Shown: positions 53,568 to 62,659 of the stretch, piece by piece | Position numbering within the stretch: position 1 is the stretch's first letter | Layout: every line of letters begins with the position of its first letter | Origin: Pseudoroseomonas aestuarii | GTDB lineage: Bacteria; Pseudomonadota; Alphaproteobacteria; Acetobacterales; Acetobacteraceae | Length of the DNA: 64,000 nt | NCBI RefSeq assembly: GCF_042651065.1 | Contig: NZ_JBHSCH010000007.1 | Location: 31,750 to 95,749 of the forward strand | Reading direction: 5' to 3' | Notes under the pieces: generated by a model | Seen by the model: the letters and a program-made list of their open reading frames with translations, nothing else | Told to the model about the DNA's origin: nothing | Database searches by the model: none | Translations under genes and position numbers: made by a program

Positions 53568-55364
53568 TCAGCCCTTCAGGTGCCGCGCCAGGAAGGCCAG
53601 CACGGCCCGGTAGACCCGCCGCCGGTTGTCGCGCTTGGTGAAGCCGTGCCCCTCATCGGGGAAGGTGAGGTATTCCACCGGCACGCCGCGCCGCTCCAGC
53701 GCCGCCACGATCTGCGCGCTCTCCTGCGGCGGCACGCGCGGGTCGGTCATCCCCTGCGCCACCAGCAGCGGGCAGGCGATGCGCTCCGCCCGCAGCAGCG
53801 GCGAGAGGCGCTCCAGCAATTCGGCGTCCCGCACCGGGTCGCCATATTCGGCGGCGCGGTGGCCGATGCGCCAGGGGCCGGTGCGCTCGAAGAAGGTCTT
53901 CCAGCGGGCGATGCCGTAGAAATCCACGCCGCAGGCCCAGAGCGCCGGGTATTCGGTGGTGGCGGCCAGCACCATCCAGCCGCCATAGCTCTGCCCCATG
54001 ATGCCGATGCGCGCCCCATCCACCCCCGGCCGGGCGGCGAGGAAGGCATGGGCGGCGGCGAGGTCGGCCACGCTGTCCAGCCGCTTCTCCCGGTCGTCCA
54101 GCGCGGCGTAGTCACGGCCATAGCCGGTGGAGCCGCGCACATTCGGCACCAGGACGCCGATGCCCATGGCCAGCACCGCCTGCAGGTCGGGCCGCCAGTT
54201 GGGCAGCGCCTGCGCCGCCGGGCCGCCATGCACCCAGACCAGCATGGGCCAGCCGGAGGCCGGCGCCTCGCCTTCCGGCAGGGCCAGGAAGGCGGGAATC
54301 TCCCGCCCGTCATGGGTGGGGTAGGTGATGCTTTCCCATTGCCGCAGCCCGCGCGGGACGTCGGCCGGGAACAGCGGCTCGCTCTCCGCCCGGCCCGGCC
54401 AGGCGTGGTGCAGCCCGGCGGGAAAGGCGAAGCCCGCCAGGTCGAAGGCCACATGGCTGCCATCCGGCGCCCAGCTGACCTTGGTGATGACGCCGCGCGG
54501 GTGCCAGGGCGCGGCCCGCACCGCGCCGCTGGCCGCATCCAGGAAGCGCAGGCGGGAGTAGCCGCCCTCGTTCACCACCACCGCCAGCAGCGACTCGTCC
54601 GGCGAGAGCTGAAGCACCTCCACGTCATGCGGCGGGGCGTAGAGGAAGCGCGGCGCCGCCCCGGGCTCCTGGAAGGCCACGCCCAGAAAATCCCGCCCTC
54701 GGTCGGTCAGCAGCCAGAAGCCGCCGCCACCGGCCTTGCCGCGCGGCACTTGGTGGCGCCAGTCGCCCTCATGCGGGGTGAGGGGGGTGCGGGCACCATC
54801 GGCCAGGGCCACGCGGTCGAGGCTGGATTCGAAGGTGCGGGGGGCGGTGGCCAGCAGCAGCGCGTCGCCCTCCGGCGCCCAGGCGGGCAGTTCGTGCGGG
54901 CCTTCCACCTCGGCCACGCAGCGGGCTTGGCCGGTTGCGAGGTCCATCACCCAGGCATCGGTGTGCGCCGGGTCGCGCGCATTGGCGGTGTAGGCGATGC
55001 GCTGCCCGTCGGGCGAGACGGCGCCCCAGCCATGGATCACCTCCGGCGCCTCGGTCAGCGCGCGGGCCTCGCCCTCGGGCGGGAGGTGGTGCAGCTGCAC
55101 CCGCTCGTCGCCGGCGCCGTCGCGGCCGAACACGGCGCCGCCATCCGGCAGGCCGGCGACGTGCGAGACGGCGTCGCGGTGGCGGGTGCGCGGCCGGGGC
55201 GCGCCGCCGCCGGCCGGGATCTCCCAGACCTGCGCGGAGCCTTCCGCGTCGTGCAGGAAGTAGAGCCGGCCATCCCCGGCATGGGTGGGGGCGCTGGCGG
55301 CGGGGGTGGCGAGCAGCCGCTCGAGCAGGGCGGCGGCATCGGCGGGCGCGGCATCGGAGGACAT
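53568..55364 (-). CDS. S9 family peptidase (prolyl oligopeptidase/acylaminoacyl-peptidase-like)
   Basis: This is a 598-residue serine peptidase. An N-terminal beta-propeller with WD/TolB-like repeats (for example SPDGQRIAYTAN, SPDESLLAVV, APDGSHVAF) occupies about residues 20-340. A C-terminal alpha/beta-hydrolase domain follows, with Ser459 in GQSYGG, Asp541 in GMTDPRVP and His573 in DEGHGF. No signal peptide is visible, so it is probably cytoplasmic, cutting short peptides. The start is ATG 55364; the frame is open much further upstream only as a shadow of thrC. It diverges from thrC across 108 bases and leads the aminotransferase gene. Confidence 0.92.
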   Translation of the reverse strand: MSSDAAPADAAALLERLLATPAASAPTHAGDGRLYFLHDAEGSAQVWEIPAGGGAPRPRTRHRDAVSHVAGLPDGGAVFGRDGAGDERVQLHHLPPEGEARALTEAPEVIHGWGAVSPDGQRIAYTANARDPAHTDAWVMDLATGQARCVAEVEGPHELPAWAPEGDALLLATAPRTFESSLDRVALADGARTPLTPHEGDWRHQVPRGKAGGGGFWLLTDRGRDFLGVAFQEPGAAPRFLYAPPHDVEVLQLSPDESLLAVVVNEGGYSRLRFLDAASGAVRAAPWHPRGVITKVSWAPDGSHVAFDLAGFAFPAGLHHAWPGRAESEPLFPADVPRGLRQWESITYPTHDGREIPAFLALPEGEAPASGWPMLVWVHGGPAAQALPNWRPDLQAVLAMGIGVLVPNVRGSTGYGRDYAALDDREKRLDSVADLAAAHAFLAARPGVDGARIGIMGQSYGGWMVLAATTEYPALWACGVDFYGIARWKTFFERTGPWRIGHRAAEYGDPVRDAELLERLSPLLRAERIACPLLVAQGMTDPRVPPQESAQIVAALERRGVPVEYLTFPDEGHGFTKRDNRRRVYRAVLAFLARHLKG

Positions 55365-55472
55365 GGGCGCCACGGTGAACCCGATCGGCCCGCGCGCCAA
55401 GGCGGTGGAGCGCGGCAAATGCGCGCAACCGGCATGGCCGGATGCCGCGCCAGGGCCTAATCTGCCCGCATC

Positions 55473-56879
55473 ATGCGCTATGTCTCGACCCGGGGCGCCG
55501 CCCCCGCCCGCGATTTCGAAGGCGTCCTCCTGGCCGGGCTGGCCGAGGATGGCGGCCTGTTCATGCCGGAAACCTGGCCGCTGCTCTCGGCCGCCGAATG
55601 GCGCGGCCTGCGCGGCCTGCCCTATCCGGAACTGGCCGCGCACCTCATGGCGCGCTTCACCGGCGGCACGCCGGACGAGGCCACGCTGCTGCGCATGGCC
55701 CACGCCGCCTATGGCGGGTTCGGCCATGCCGCCACGGCGCCGCTGGTGCAGGTGGAGCCGGGGATCTTCTCGCTGGAGCTGTTCCACGGGCCGACGCTGG
55801 CCTTCAAGGACATGGCGATGCAGCTGCTCGGGCAGCTCTTCGACCATGCGCTGGCGAAGCGCGGCGAGCGTGTCACCATCGTCGGCGCCACCTCGGGCGA
55901 CACCGGCTCCGCCGCCATCGAGGCCTGCCGCGACCGCGCCGCGATCGACGTGGTGATCCTGCACCCGGAGGGCCGCACCTCCGCGGTGCAGCGCCGGCAG
56001 ATGACCACGGTGCTCTCGCCCAACATCCACAACATCGCCGTCCAGGGCAGCTTCGACGACTGCCAGGACCTGGTGAAGGCGATGTTCAACGACGCGCCCT
56101 TCCGCCAGGAGATGCGCCTCTCGGCGGTCAATTCCATCAACTGGGCGCGCATCGCGGCGCAGGTGCCCTACTACGCCTATGCCGCGCTGGCGCTCGGCGC
56201 GCCGGACCGCCCGGTGGCCGTCTCCGTCCCCACCGGCAATTTCGGCAATGTGCTGGCCGCCTGGGTGGCGCGCCGCATGGGCCTGCCGATCGAGCGGCTG
56301 ATCATCGGCGCCAACCGCAACGACATCCTGGCCCGCTTCCTCGCCGCCAACGACATGTCGGTGCAGGGGGTGGCGCCCTCGCTCTCGCCGAGCATGGACA
56401 TCCAGGTCTCGTCGAATTTCGAGCGGCTGCTGTTCGAGCTGCTGGGACGGGACGCGGCGGCCACGGCCACGACCATGCAGCGCTTCCGCGCCGAGGGCCG
56501 CATGCCGGTGCCGGACGCCGCCTGGAAGAAGGCAACCACCCTGTTCCACGGCCACACCCTCTCCGACGAGGGGACACTGGAAGAAATCCGCCGCCTGTGG
56601 CGGGAGAGCGCCTATCTGGCCGATCCGCACACCGCCATCGGCATGGCGGCGGCGCGGGCGCACCGTCCGGAGGACAAGGGCATCCCGGTGATCGTGGCGG
56701 CCACGGCGCATCCGGCCAAGTTCCCGGATGCGGTGGAAAAGGCCACCGGCTTCCGCCCGCCCCTGCCGGCACGGCTGGCCGATCTCTATGAGCGCGAGGA
56801 GCGCTTCAGCGTGCTGCCAAACGATCTGGAGGGCATCGAGGCCGCCGTGCGCGGCCATGCGCGGCGCAACGCCGCCTGA
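55473..56879 (+). CDS. thrC: Threonine synthase
   Basis: This PLP enzyme converts O-phosphohomoserine to threonine; 468 residues, the long bacterial/fungal type. It opens MRYVSTRGAAPARDFEGVLLAGLAEDGGLFMPE (recognised family start), has the PLP lysine Lys112 in GPTLAFKDMAMQ, the phosphate loop ATSGDTGSAAIEA, and SVPTGNFGNVLAAWVARRMGLP. It stands alone. In many Alphaproteobacteria thrC is followed by an M16 peptidase gene; here an M16 gene lies at 58276, separated by the two RlpA-like genes on the other strand. Confidence 0.95.
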   Translation: MRYVSTRGAAPARDFEGVLLAGLAEDGGLFMPETWPLLSAAEWRGLRGLPYPELAAHLMARFTGGTPDEATLLRMAHAAYGGFGHAATAPLVQVEPGIFSLELFHGPTLAFKDMAMQLLGQLFDHALAKRGERVTIVGATSGDTGSAAIEACRDRAAIDVVILHPEGRTSAVQRRQMTTVLSPNIHNIAVQGSFDDCQDLVKAMFNDAPFRQEMRLSAVNSINWARIAAQVPYYAYAALALGAPDRPVAVSVPTGNFGNVLAAWVARRMGLPIERLIIGANRNDILARFLAANDMSVQGVAPSLSPSMDIQVSSNFERLLFELLGRDAAATATTMQRFRAEGRMPVPDAAWKKATTLFHGHTLSDEGTLEEIRRLWRESAYLADPHTAIGMAAARAHRPEDKGIPVIVAATAHPAKFPDAVEKATGFRPPLPARLADLYEREERFSVLPNDLEGIEAAVRGHARRNAA

Positions 56880-56888
56880 CAGCCCGGA

Positions 56889-56920
56889 AGCCGGGAGAGG
56901 CCATGGCGCCTTTCCCGGCT
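56889..56920. terminator. Hairpin between convergent thrC and RlpA-like genes
   Basis: A 13-bp stem with one G-U pair (agccgggagaggc / gcctttcccggct) and loop catggc, ten bases after the thrC stop. There is no T-run in either direction. Confidence 0.45.
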
Positions 56921-56933
56921 GTCAAAGGCCGGT

Positions 56934-57383
56934 TCAGCCCGGGTTGCTGGGAATGCTGAGCGGCACCACCTCGACCATCACCACCCCGTCCTCGCGCATG
57001 CCGAGCTGGGTGGCGATGCGGGGGCTGACATCGATCACCCGCCCGCGCTTGAACGGCCCGCGATCCTGGATGGTGACGACGGCGGTGCGGCCATTCTCCA
57101 GGTTCTTCACCCGTGCCTCGGTGCCGAGCGGCAGGGTGCGGCTGGCCGCCGCGTTGGAGTTGCGGTTGAAGCGGCGGCCATTGGCCATGCGCTTGCCGTG
57201 GAAATGATTGGCATAGAACGAAGCCCGCCCCCGCTGCACCCGGTGCGCCGCACGCGGGGCCGGCTTGCCCGCGGTGGCGCTGCGGGCAGTGGTCTCCCGC
57301 TTCACCTCGCGGCTTTCGACGGGGGAGAGAATGGCGGTGAGGCCAAGGGCGGCGCAGATTGCGGCCAGCTTCAATCCTCTCAT
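56934..57383 (-). CDS. RlpA-like double-psi beta-barrel protein (copy 1)
   Basis: This is a 149-residue exported protein with a signal peptide (about 1-25, no lipobox cysteine), a basic linker, and an RlpA-type DPBB domain. Blocks are RASFYANHFHGKRMANGRRF, ASRTLPLGTEARVKNLENGR, VVTIQDRGPFKRGRVIDVS and the C-terminal LGMREDGVVMVEVV. Where active RlpA lytic transglycosylases have A-H-R-T-L-P and N-G-E, this has A-S-R-T-L-P and N-G-R, so hydrolytic activity is doubtful. No SPOR domain. A GGAGGG site precedes ATG 57383. It is a tandem paralogue of the next gene, 141 bases upstream of it on the same strand. Confidence 0.87.
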   Translation of the reverse strand: MRGLKLAAICAALGLTAILSPVESREVKRETTARSATAGKPAPRAAHRVQRGRASFYANHFHGKRMANGRRFNRNSNAAASRTLPLGTEARVKNLENGRTAVVTIQDRGPFKRGRVIDVSPRIATQLGMREDGVVMVEVVPLSIPSNPG

Positions 57384-57524
57384 GATGGGTGGCCCTCCTT
57401 GTCTTGCGATGGGCCATGGGGCGGCACCGCCGCCCATGACCAGGTCTGTCTCAGATGGGGCGCCCGTCGCCCCGGGCAATGCGGCCGGGCTGGGTGGGTC
57501 GGCCCAGGCCGCCGGGACCGGCGG

Positions 57525-57983
57525 TCAGTCCTGCCGGTTTCCGGGCAGCGGCCGCACCTCCACGGGCGCGGTGCCATCCTCCATCATGTCCAGCTTGCGG
57601 GCGGTGCTCTTGCTCAGGTCGATCACCCGGCCGCGCGCATAGGGGCCACGATCCTCGATGGTCACCTCGGCGGTCCGGCCATTCTCCAGGTTCCGCACCT
57701 GCGCCCGGGTGCCGAGGGGCAGGGTACGGCTGGCGGCGGAATCCGATTCCTGCCGGAAGGTCTCCCCATTGGCCATTTCCCGCCCATGGAAGCGGTCATG
57801 GTAGAAGGAGGCCTCGCCACGATGCGGGCGCGCATTCTCTTCGCGCACCGGCAATGCCATGCTTCCCGTTGTGGCCGCCGCCGCGAGAGGCGCGGCGCTG
57901 CGGGCCTGGGCAGGGGGCGTCGCGAGCAGGGCACCCGCCAGCAGGGCGGGCAGGCAAGACAGGGCCAGGGGCAGGCCACGCAT
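57525..57983 (-). CDS. RlpA-like double-psi beta-barrel protein (copy 2)
   Basis: This is a 152-residue exported protein with a signal peptide ending near AQA and an RlpA-type DPBB domain. It has GEASFYHDRFHGREMANGETF, ASRTLPLGTRAQVRNLENGR, VTIEDRGPYARGRVIDLS and a C-terminal PVEVRPLPG. It keeps the glutamate after the Asn-Gly pair that copy 1 lost, but also has Ser in place of the catalytic-type His. It lacks a lipobox and a SPOR domain. The two copies align over the whole DPBB domain, so they arose by tandem duplication and then diverged. Confidence 0.87.
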   Translation of the reverse strand: MRGLPLALSCLPALLAGALLATPPAQARSAAPLAAAATTGSMALPVREENARPHRGEASFYHDRFHGREMANGETFRQESDSAASRTLPLGTRAQVRNLENGRTAEVTIEDRGPYARGRVIDLSKSTARKLDMMEDGTAPVEVRPLPGNRQD

Positions 57984-58275
57984 GGATCGTGTTCCTCGTC
58001 AGTTTCCAGGGGGCAAGGCCCTCGGAACGTCTCTCGCGGCGTCCGTCGGGGCCTTACAGAACCTTAACGAAGCGGGGGCCGAGACGTTGTGGCACCACAC
58101 CGCCCCGTGAACGGGCGCAGCAGGGCGGCCGGACGCAGGCAGTGCTTGCCATGCGGCCCAGGCATGGCGGCGGGCGGGGTCGCACGCGGCGCATTTCGAC
58201 ACTACATTCGGAATCAAATGGGTTTCCGCCCGCCATCCCCCTCTCCGCGCGGGCCGATCACAGGAATGCTTGCTC
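57984..58275 (+). other. Intergenic region between RlpA-like copy 2 and the M16 peptidase
   Basis: This 292-base gap separates two divergent genes. It contains an A/T-richer patch (ttacagaaccttaacg, about 58053-58068) that may belong to the leftward promoter, and gacactacattcggaatcaaatggg (about 58198-58222) that may belong to the M16 promoter. I see no gene in it. Confidence 0.5.
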
Positions 58276-59541
58276 ATGACTGAAGCGGTGCGGCTGACGC
58301 GCCTTGCCAACGGGCTGACCATTGTCTCCGAGGCCATGCCACGGGTCGAGACCGTGTCGATCGGCGCCTATGTCCATGCCGGCACGCGGGACGAGACGGG
58401 GGCCGAGAACGGTGCCTCCCACTTCCTGGAGCACATGGCCTTCAAGGGCACCGAGAAGCGCGACGCCGCCTCCATCGCGCGGGAGATCGAGAATGTCGGC
58501 GGCCACCTGAACGCCTACACGGCGCGCGAGCAGACCGCCTACTACGCCAAGGTGCTGAAGGAGGACATGCCGCTCGCCGCAGACATCATCGGCGACATCC
58601 TGACGCACTCCACCTTCATCCCCGAGGAGATGGAGCGCGAGCGCGGCGTCATCCTGCAGGAGATCGGCCAGGCGAACGACACGCCGGACGACATCATCTT
58701 CGACCACTTCCAGTCCACCGCCTTCCCCGACCAGCCGATGGGCCGCCCGACGCTCGGCACCGAGGAGAGCATCGCCGCCATGGGGCGCGAGGTGCTGACC
58801 GGCTACATGCGCCGCCACTACGGCCCGAGCCGCATGGTGGTGGCCGCCGCCGGCGCGCTGGAGCACGAGCACCTCGTGGGCCTGGTGGAGCGCCACTTCG
58901 CCGACCTGCCGGTGGTCAGCCCCACCCCCTCGGAGGTGGCGCGCTACGGCGGCGGCGAGTTCCGCGAGGAGCGGGAGCTCGACCAGGTGCATGTGGTGCT
59001 GGGCTTCGAGGGCCCGGCGGTGGCCACGCCGATGCACTACCCCACCATGCTGCTTTCCACCCTGCTCGGCGGCGGCATGTCCTCCCGCCTGTTCCAGGAG
59101 ATCCGCGAGAAGCGCGGGCTGGTCTATTCCATCTACTCCTTCGCCCAGCCCTTCCGCGATGGCGGCCTCTTCGCCATCTATGCCGGCACGGGCGAGGCGC
59201 AGGCGGCCGAGCTGGTGCCGGTGGCGCTGGAGGAGCTGCGGCGCGTGCAGCACGACGTGACGGAGGAGGAGCTGGCCCGCGCCAAGGCGCAGCTGCGCGC
59301 CTCGGTGCTGATGTCGCTCGAATCCACCGGCAGCCGCTGCGAGCAGCTGGCGCGGCAGATCCAGGTGCATGGCCGCCTCATCCCCGTCGAGGAGACCAAG
59401 GCCAAGATCGCCGCCGTCACGGTGGAGCAGGTGCAGCAGGCGGCGGCGATGATCTTCCGCTCGCGCCCGACGCTGGCCGCCCTCGGCCCCGCCGGCAAGG
59501 TGCCGGGCCTGCCCGCCATCGTGGAGAAGCTCGCCGCATGA
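58276..59541 (+). CDS. M16 family zinc peptidase (mitochondrial processing peptidase-like)
   Basis: This is a 421-residue M16B peptidase, soluble. The inverted zinc motif is HFLEH (His49, Glu52, His53) in NGASHFLEHMAFKG, with the third ligand Glu region in EIENVGGHLNAYTAREQTAYY. The C-terminal half-domain contains YSIYSFAQPFRDGGLFAIYAGT. The sequence is close to the alphaproteobacterial relatives of the mitochondrial processing peptidase beta subunit. The ATG at 58276 follows an AGGA; a TTG at 58270 in frame is less likely. The stop overlaps the pmbA start (ATGA), so the two are translationally coupled. Confidence 0.94.
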   Translation: MTEAVRLTRLANGLTIVSEAMPRVETVSIGAYVHAGTRDETGAENGASHFLEHMAFKGTEKRDAASIAREIENVGGHLNAYTAREQTAYYAKVLKEDMPLAADIIGDILTHSTFIPEEMERERGVILQEIGQANDTPDDIIFDHFQSTAFPDQPMGRPTLGTEESIAAMGREVLTGYMRRHYGPSRMVVAAAGALEHEHLVGLVERHFADLPVVSPTPSEVARYGGGEFREERELDQVHVVLGFEGPAVATPMHYPTMLLSTLLGGGMSSRLFQEIREKRGLVYSIYSFAQPFRDGGLFAIYAGTGEAQAAELVPVALEELRRVQHDVTEEELARAKAQLRASVLMSLESTGSRCEQLARQIQVHGRLIPVEETKAKIAAVTVEQVQQAAAMIFRSRPTLAALGPAGKVPGLPAIVEKLAA

Positions 59542-60863
59542 ACCGGCTGGAGCGCCTGGAATCCCTCGTCGCCGCCGCCCGCGCGGCGGGGGCGGATGCG
59601 GCGGATGCGCTGATGATCGTGGGCACCGCGCTCTCGGTGCACCGGCGCCTGGGCAAGCTGGAGCATCTGGAGCGCTCCGAGGGGCTGGATCTCGGGCTGC
59701 GCGTGCTGGTCGGCCAGCGGCAGGCCATCGTCTCCGCCACCGATGCCGAGCCGCGTGGCTTCCAGGCGCTGGCCGAGCGCGCCGTGGCCATGGCCCGCGC
59801 CGTGCCGCCGGACCGCTTTTCCGGCCTGGGCGAGCCGCACCCGGTGCCGGCGCTGGACCTGGCGCTGAACGACAGCGCCGAGCCGGATGCCGAGGCGCTG
59901 ATCGCCCGCGCCGCCCTGGCGGAGGAGGCGGCGCTGGCGGTGCCCGGCGTCACCAACAGCGAGGGTGCCGAGGCCGGCTTCGCCCGCACCGAGGTGGCGC
60001 TGTTCAGCTCCGCCGGCTTCGCGGGCGAATACGGGCGCAGCGGCCATTCCATCTCGGTGACGGCGGTGGCCGGCCAGGGCACCGGCATGGAGCGCGACTA
60101 CGACTACAGCAGCGCCGTCCATCTCGCCGACCTGGAGGACCCCGCCGCCCTGGGCCGCGCCGCGGCCGAGCGCGCCGTGCGCCGCCTGAACCCCATCCGC
60201 ATGAAGACCGGCCGCCGCCCCGTGGTCTATGACCCGCGCGTGGCCGGCTCACTCGCCGGGCATCTGGCGGCGGCGCTGAATGGGGCGGCGGTGGCGCGCG
60301 GCACCTCCTTCCTGCGCGACCGCATGGGCCAGGCGGTGCTGAGCCCCGGCCTCAGCCTGCGCGACGACCCGCTGCGCCCCCGCGGCCTGCGCTCCCGCCC
60401 CTTCGACGGCGAGGGGATGCCCGGCGCGCCCCTGGCGCTGGTGGAGGATGGCGTGCTGCGCTCCTGGGTGCTGGACTGGCGCAGCGCGCGGCAGCTCGGC
60501 CTGCGTTCCACCGGTCATGCCAGCCGTGGCATCTCCAGCCCCCCGGCGCCCGCCACCACCAACCTGTGGCTGGAAGGCGGCAGCGGCACGCCGGAGGCGC
60601 TGATCGCCGATATCGGCGAGGGCCTTTACGTCACGGAGATGATCGGCTCCGGCGTGAACGGCGTGACGGGCGACTACAGCCGCGGCGCCGCCGGCTTCGT
60701 GATCCGCGACGGGCAGCTGGCCGAGGCGGTGAGCGGCATCACCGTGGCCGGCAATCTGAAGGACATGTTCCTCAACATGCGGGCCGCCGGCGACCTGCGC
60801 TTCCGCCGCGGCACCGATGCGCCGACCCTGCGCGTCGATGGGCTGACCATCGCCGGCAGCTGA
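59538..60863 (+). CDS. pmbA: TldD/PmbA family protein (PmbA/TldE-like)
   Basis: This is a 441-residue protein of the TldD/TldE family, whose TldD-TldE heterodimer trims modified peptides such as microcin precursors and degrades CcdA. It carries blocks LERSEGLDLGLRVLVGQRQAIVSATD, RDDPLRPRGLRSRPFDGEGMPGAPLALVEDGVL, and the C-terminal VTEMIGSGVNGVTGDYSRGAAGFVIRDG with NLKDMFLNM. No HExxxH is present, which marks it as the PmbA/TldE subunit rather than the metal-binding TldD. No tldD partner is in the window. Its start is embedded in the M16 peptidase stop. Confidence 0.92.
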   Translation: MNRLERLESLVAAARAAGADAADALMIVGTALSVHRRLGKLEHLERSEGLDLGLRVLVGQRQAIVSATDAEPRGFQALAERAVAMARAVPPDRFSGLGEPHPVPALDLALNDSAEPDAEALIARAALAEEAALAVPGVTNSEGAEAGFARTEVALFSSAGFAGEYGRSGHSISVTAVAGQGTGMERDYDYSSAVHLADLEDPAALGRAAAERAVRRLNPIRMKTGRRPVVYDPRVAGSLAGHLAAALNGAAVARGTSFLRDRMGQAVLSPGLSLRDDPLRPRGLRSRPFDGEGMPGAPLALVEDGVLRSWVLDWRSARQLGLRSTGHASRGISSPPAPATTNLWLEGGSGTPEALIADIGEGLYVTEMIGSGVNGVTGDYSRGAAGFVIRDGQLAEAVSGITVAGNLKDMFLNMRAAGDLRFRRGTDAPTLRVDGLTIAGS

Positions 60864-60868
60864 GCCGC

Positions 60869-60898
60869 CGGCGCAGGCAGCCGCGGCCGCCTGCGCCG
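60869..60898. terminator. Hairpin between convergent pmbA and chemoreceptor genes
   Basis: A perfect 10-bp stem (cggcgcaggc / gcctgcgccg) with a ten-base loop, six bases after the pmbA stop and four bases from the end of the convergent gene. No T-run. Confidence 0.45.
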
Positions 60899-60902
60899 AT
60901 GC

Positions 60903-62582
60903 TCAGGCGGCGCGCACCTGGGTGATGAACTGCCCCACCTCGGACCGGAGCCGCTCCGACTGGCGGGACAGCTCGCCCGAGGCCTGCAGCACCTGGCGGG
61001 CCGAGGCGCCGGTCATCTCGGCGCCCTGATTCACCTCGGCGATGCTGCCGCTGACGCTGTCCGTGGCCTGCGCGGTGCGGGTGACGCTGCTGGCGATCTC
61101 GCGCGTCGCCAGCCCCTGCTCGTCGATGGCGGCGGCGATGGTGGAGGTGATGTCGCTGATCGAGCCGATCGTGCCGGTGATCGCCTGGATATCGACCACA
61201 GCCTGCTGCGTGGCGCTCTGGATCTGCGTGATCTGGCTGCGGATCTCATCCGTGGCCCTGGCGGTCTGGCTCGCCAGGTTCTTCACCTCGCTGGCCACCA
61301 CGGCGAAGCCCTTGCCGGCTTCTCCCGCCCGCGCCGCCTCGATGGTCGCGTTCAGCGCCAGCAGGTTGGTCTGCCCGGCGATGGTGTTGATCAGCCCCAC
61401 CACCTCGCCGATGCGCGCCGCGCTCTCGGCCAGGGCGCGCACCGTGTCGTCGGTGCGCTGCGCGTCGCTCACCGCCCGCGCCGTCACGGCGGTGGCCTGC
61501 GCCACCTGGCGGCTGATCTCGCCGATCGAGGCGGTCAGCTCCTCGGTGGCGGAGGCGACGGTCTGCACCCCCTGGCCCGCCTCCTGCGAGGAGGAGAGTA
61601 CGCGCTCCACCTGCTGGCCCGTCTCGCTGGCGGTGCCGGCCATGGATTGCGCGGTGGCTTCCAGCTGGGTCGAGGCGGCGGCGAGCATATCCACCATGTC
61701 GCCCACCTTGCCCTCGAACCGCGCCATCAGCGCCGTGAGCTGGGTGGCGCGCTGTTCCTTCGCCTGCCGCTCCGCCTCCTGCGCGGCGGCCAGCGCGTCG
61801 GCCTCGCGCAGGCCGCGGCGGCATTCCTCCAGGGCCTTCGCCATCTCGCCGATCTCGTCCTGGCGGTCGCGCTCGGCCAGCGTGAAATCGTAGTCCCGCC
61901 GCGCCACCTTGCGCAGCGCGCCGGAGAGCCGCACCACCGCCCGGCCCAGGTTGCGGTCCATCCACAGCGCCATGCCGAGGCCGGCCAGCAGCGCCAGCGT
62001 GGCGGTGGTGAAGATGCCCGTCATGGCCATGCCATAGGCTTCCTCGGCCATGGTGCTGGCGGCCATGAAGCCGGCGCGGTTGAGCTTCAGCATCTCGTCC
62101 AGCGTGCCGAAGGCGACGCGGATGGCGCGGGCGGATTCGTTGTTGAACAAGCTTTGCGCCGCGGCCTCGTCCTTCCGCAGGAGATCGTCGTTGATCGTGT
62201 TGTAGGCGCGGTACTCGGTCAGGAAGCGGTCATACAGCGCCCGTTCCTGCGGGCCCGAGATCATCGGCGGATAGGCGTCGATCTGCCGCCGCACCTCCCG
62301 CACCATGGAGTCGAACTCGGCCTGCACCTGCGGCCGCTCGCGCGCATCCCGGGTGGCGAGCAGGCGGGAGAGGCGGATGCGCTCCCGCGCCAGGCCGTAT
62401 TGCAGTTCGCCCAGGGCCCGCACCGAGGGCATCCAGTTGTCCCGCATCTCGATCATGTCATGGTTGATGGTGCGGAGCTGGGCCGCGCCGTAGAGCCCGT
62501 TGCCGATGAAGAACATCAGCAGCACGCCGAAGGAGAGCAGCACCTTGCCGCGGATGCTCAACCGGTTGAGGAAATTTGCCAT
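60903..62582 (-). CDS. Methyl-accepting chemotaxis protein (four-helix-bundle sensor)
   Basis: This is a 559-residue chemoreceptor. It has a TM1 helix (about 13-32), a periplasmic four-helix-bundle sensor (about 33-190), TM2 (TGIFTTATLALLAGLGMALWM), HAMP with EIGEMAKALEECRRGLREADAL, a coiled-coil, and the signalling tip INTIAGQTNLLALNATIEAARAGE and FAVVASEVKNLASQTARATDEI. Compared with the receptor at 17411 it lacks a PAS domain. Start ATG 62582 is chosen; a GTG at 62591 would add three residues. It has no che neighbours. The ligand is unknown. Confidence 0.93.
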   Translation of the reverse strand: MANFLNRLSIRGKVLLSFGVLLMFFIGNGLYGAAQLRTINHDMIEMRDNWMPSVRALGELQYGLARERIRLSRLLATRDARERPQVQAEFDSMVREVRRQIDAYPPMISGPQERALYDRFLTEYRAYNTINDDLLRKDEAAAQSLFNNESARAIRVAFGTLDEMLKLNRAGFMAASTMAEEAYGMAMTGIFTTATLALLAGLGMALWMDRNLGRAVVRLSGALRKVARRDYDFTLAERDRQDEIGEMAKALEECRRGLREADALAAAQEAERQAKEQRATQLTALMARFEGKVGDMVDMLAAASTQLEATAQSMAGTASETGQQVERVLSSSQEAGQGVQTVASATEELTASIGEISRQVAQATAVTARAVSDAQRTDDTVRALAESAARIGEVVGLINTIAGQTNLLALNATIEAARAGEAGKGFAVVASEVKNLASQTARATDEIRSQITQIQSATQQAVVDIQAITGTIGSISDITSTIAAAIDEQGLATREIASSVTRTAQATDSVSGSIAEVNQGAEMTGASARQVLQASGELSRQSERLRSEVGQFITQVRAA

Positions 62583-62659
62583 GACGCCCACTGCCGTTTC
62601 CAGCGGCAGTGGACAGCCGGTTTCCTTACCGGGCGCCTAATGTTGCCGGGCCGGTGGTG

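Noticed and set aside
55365..56858. Leftward extension of the S9 peptidase frame
   Set aside because: It is antisense to thrC; the peptidase has a plausible ATG at 55364.
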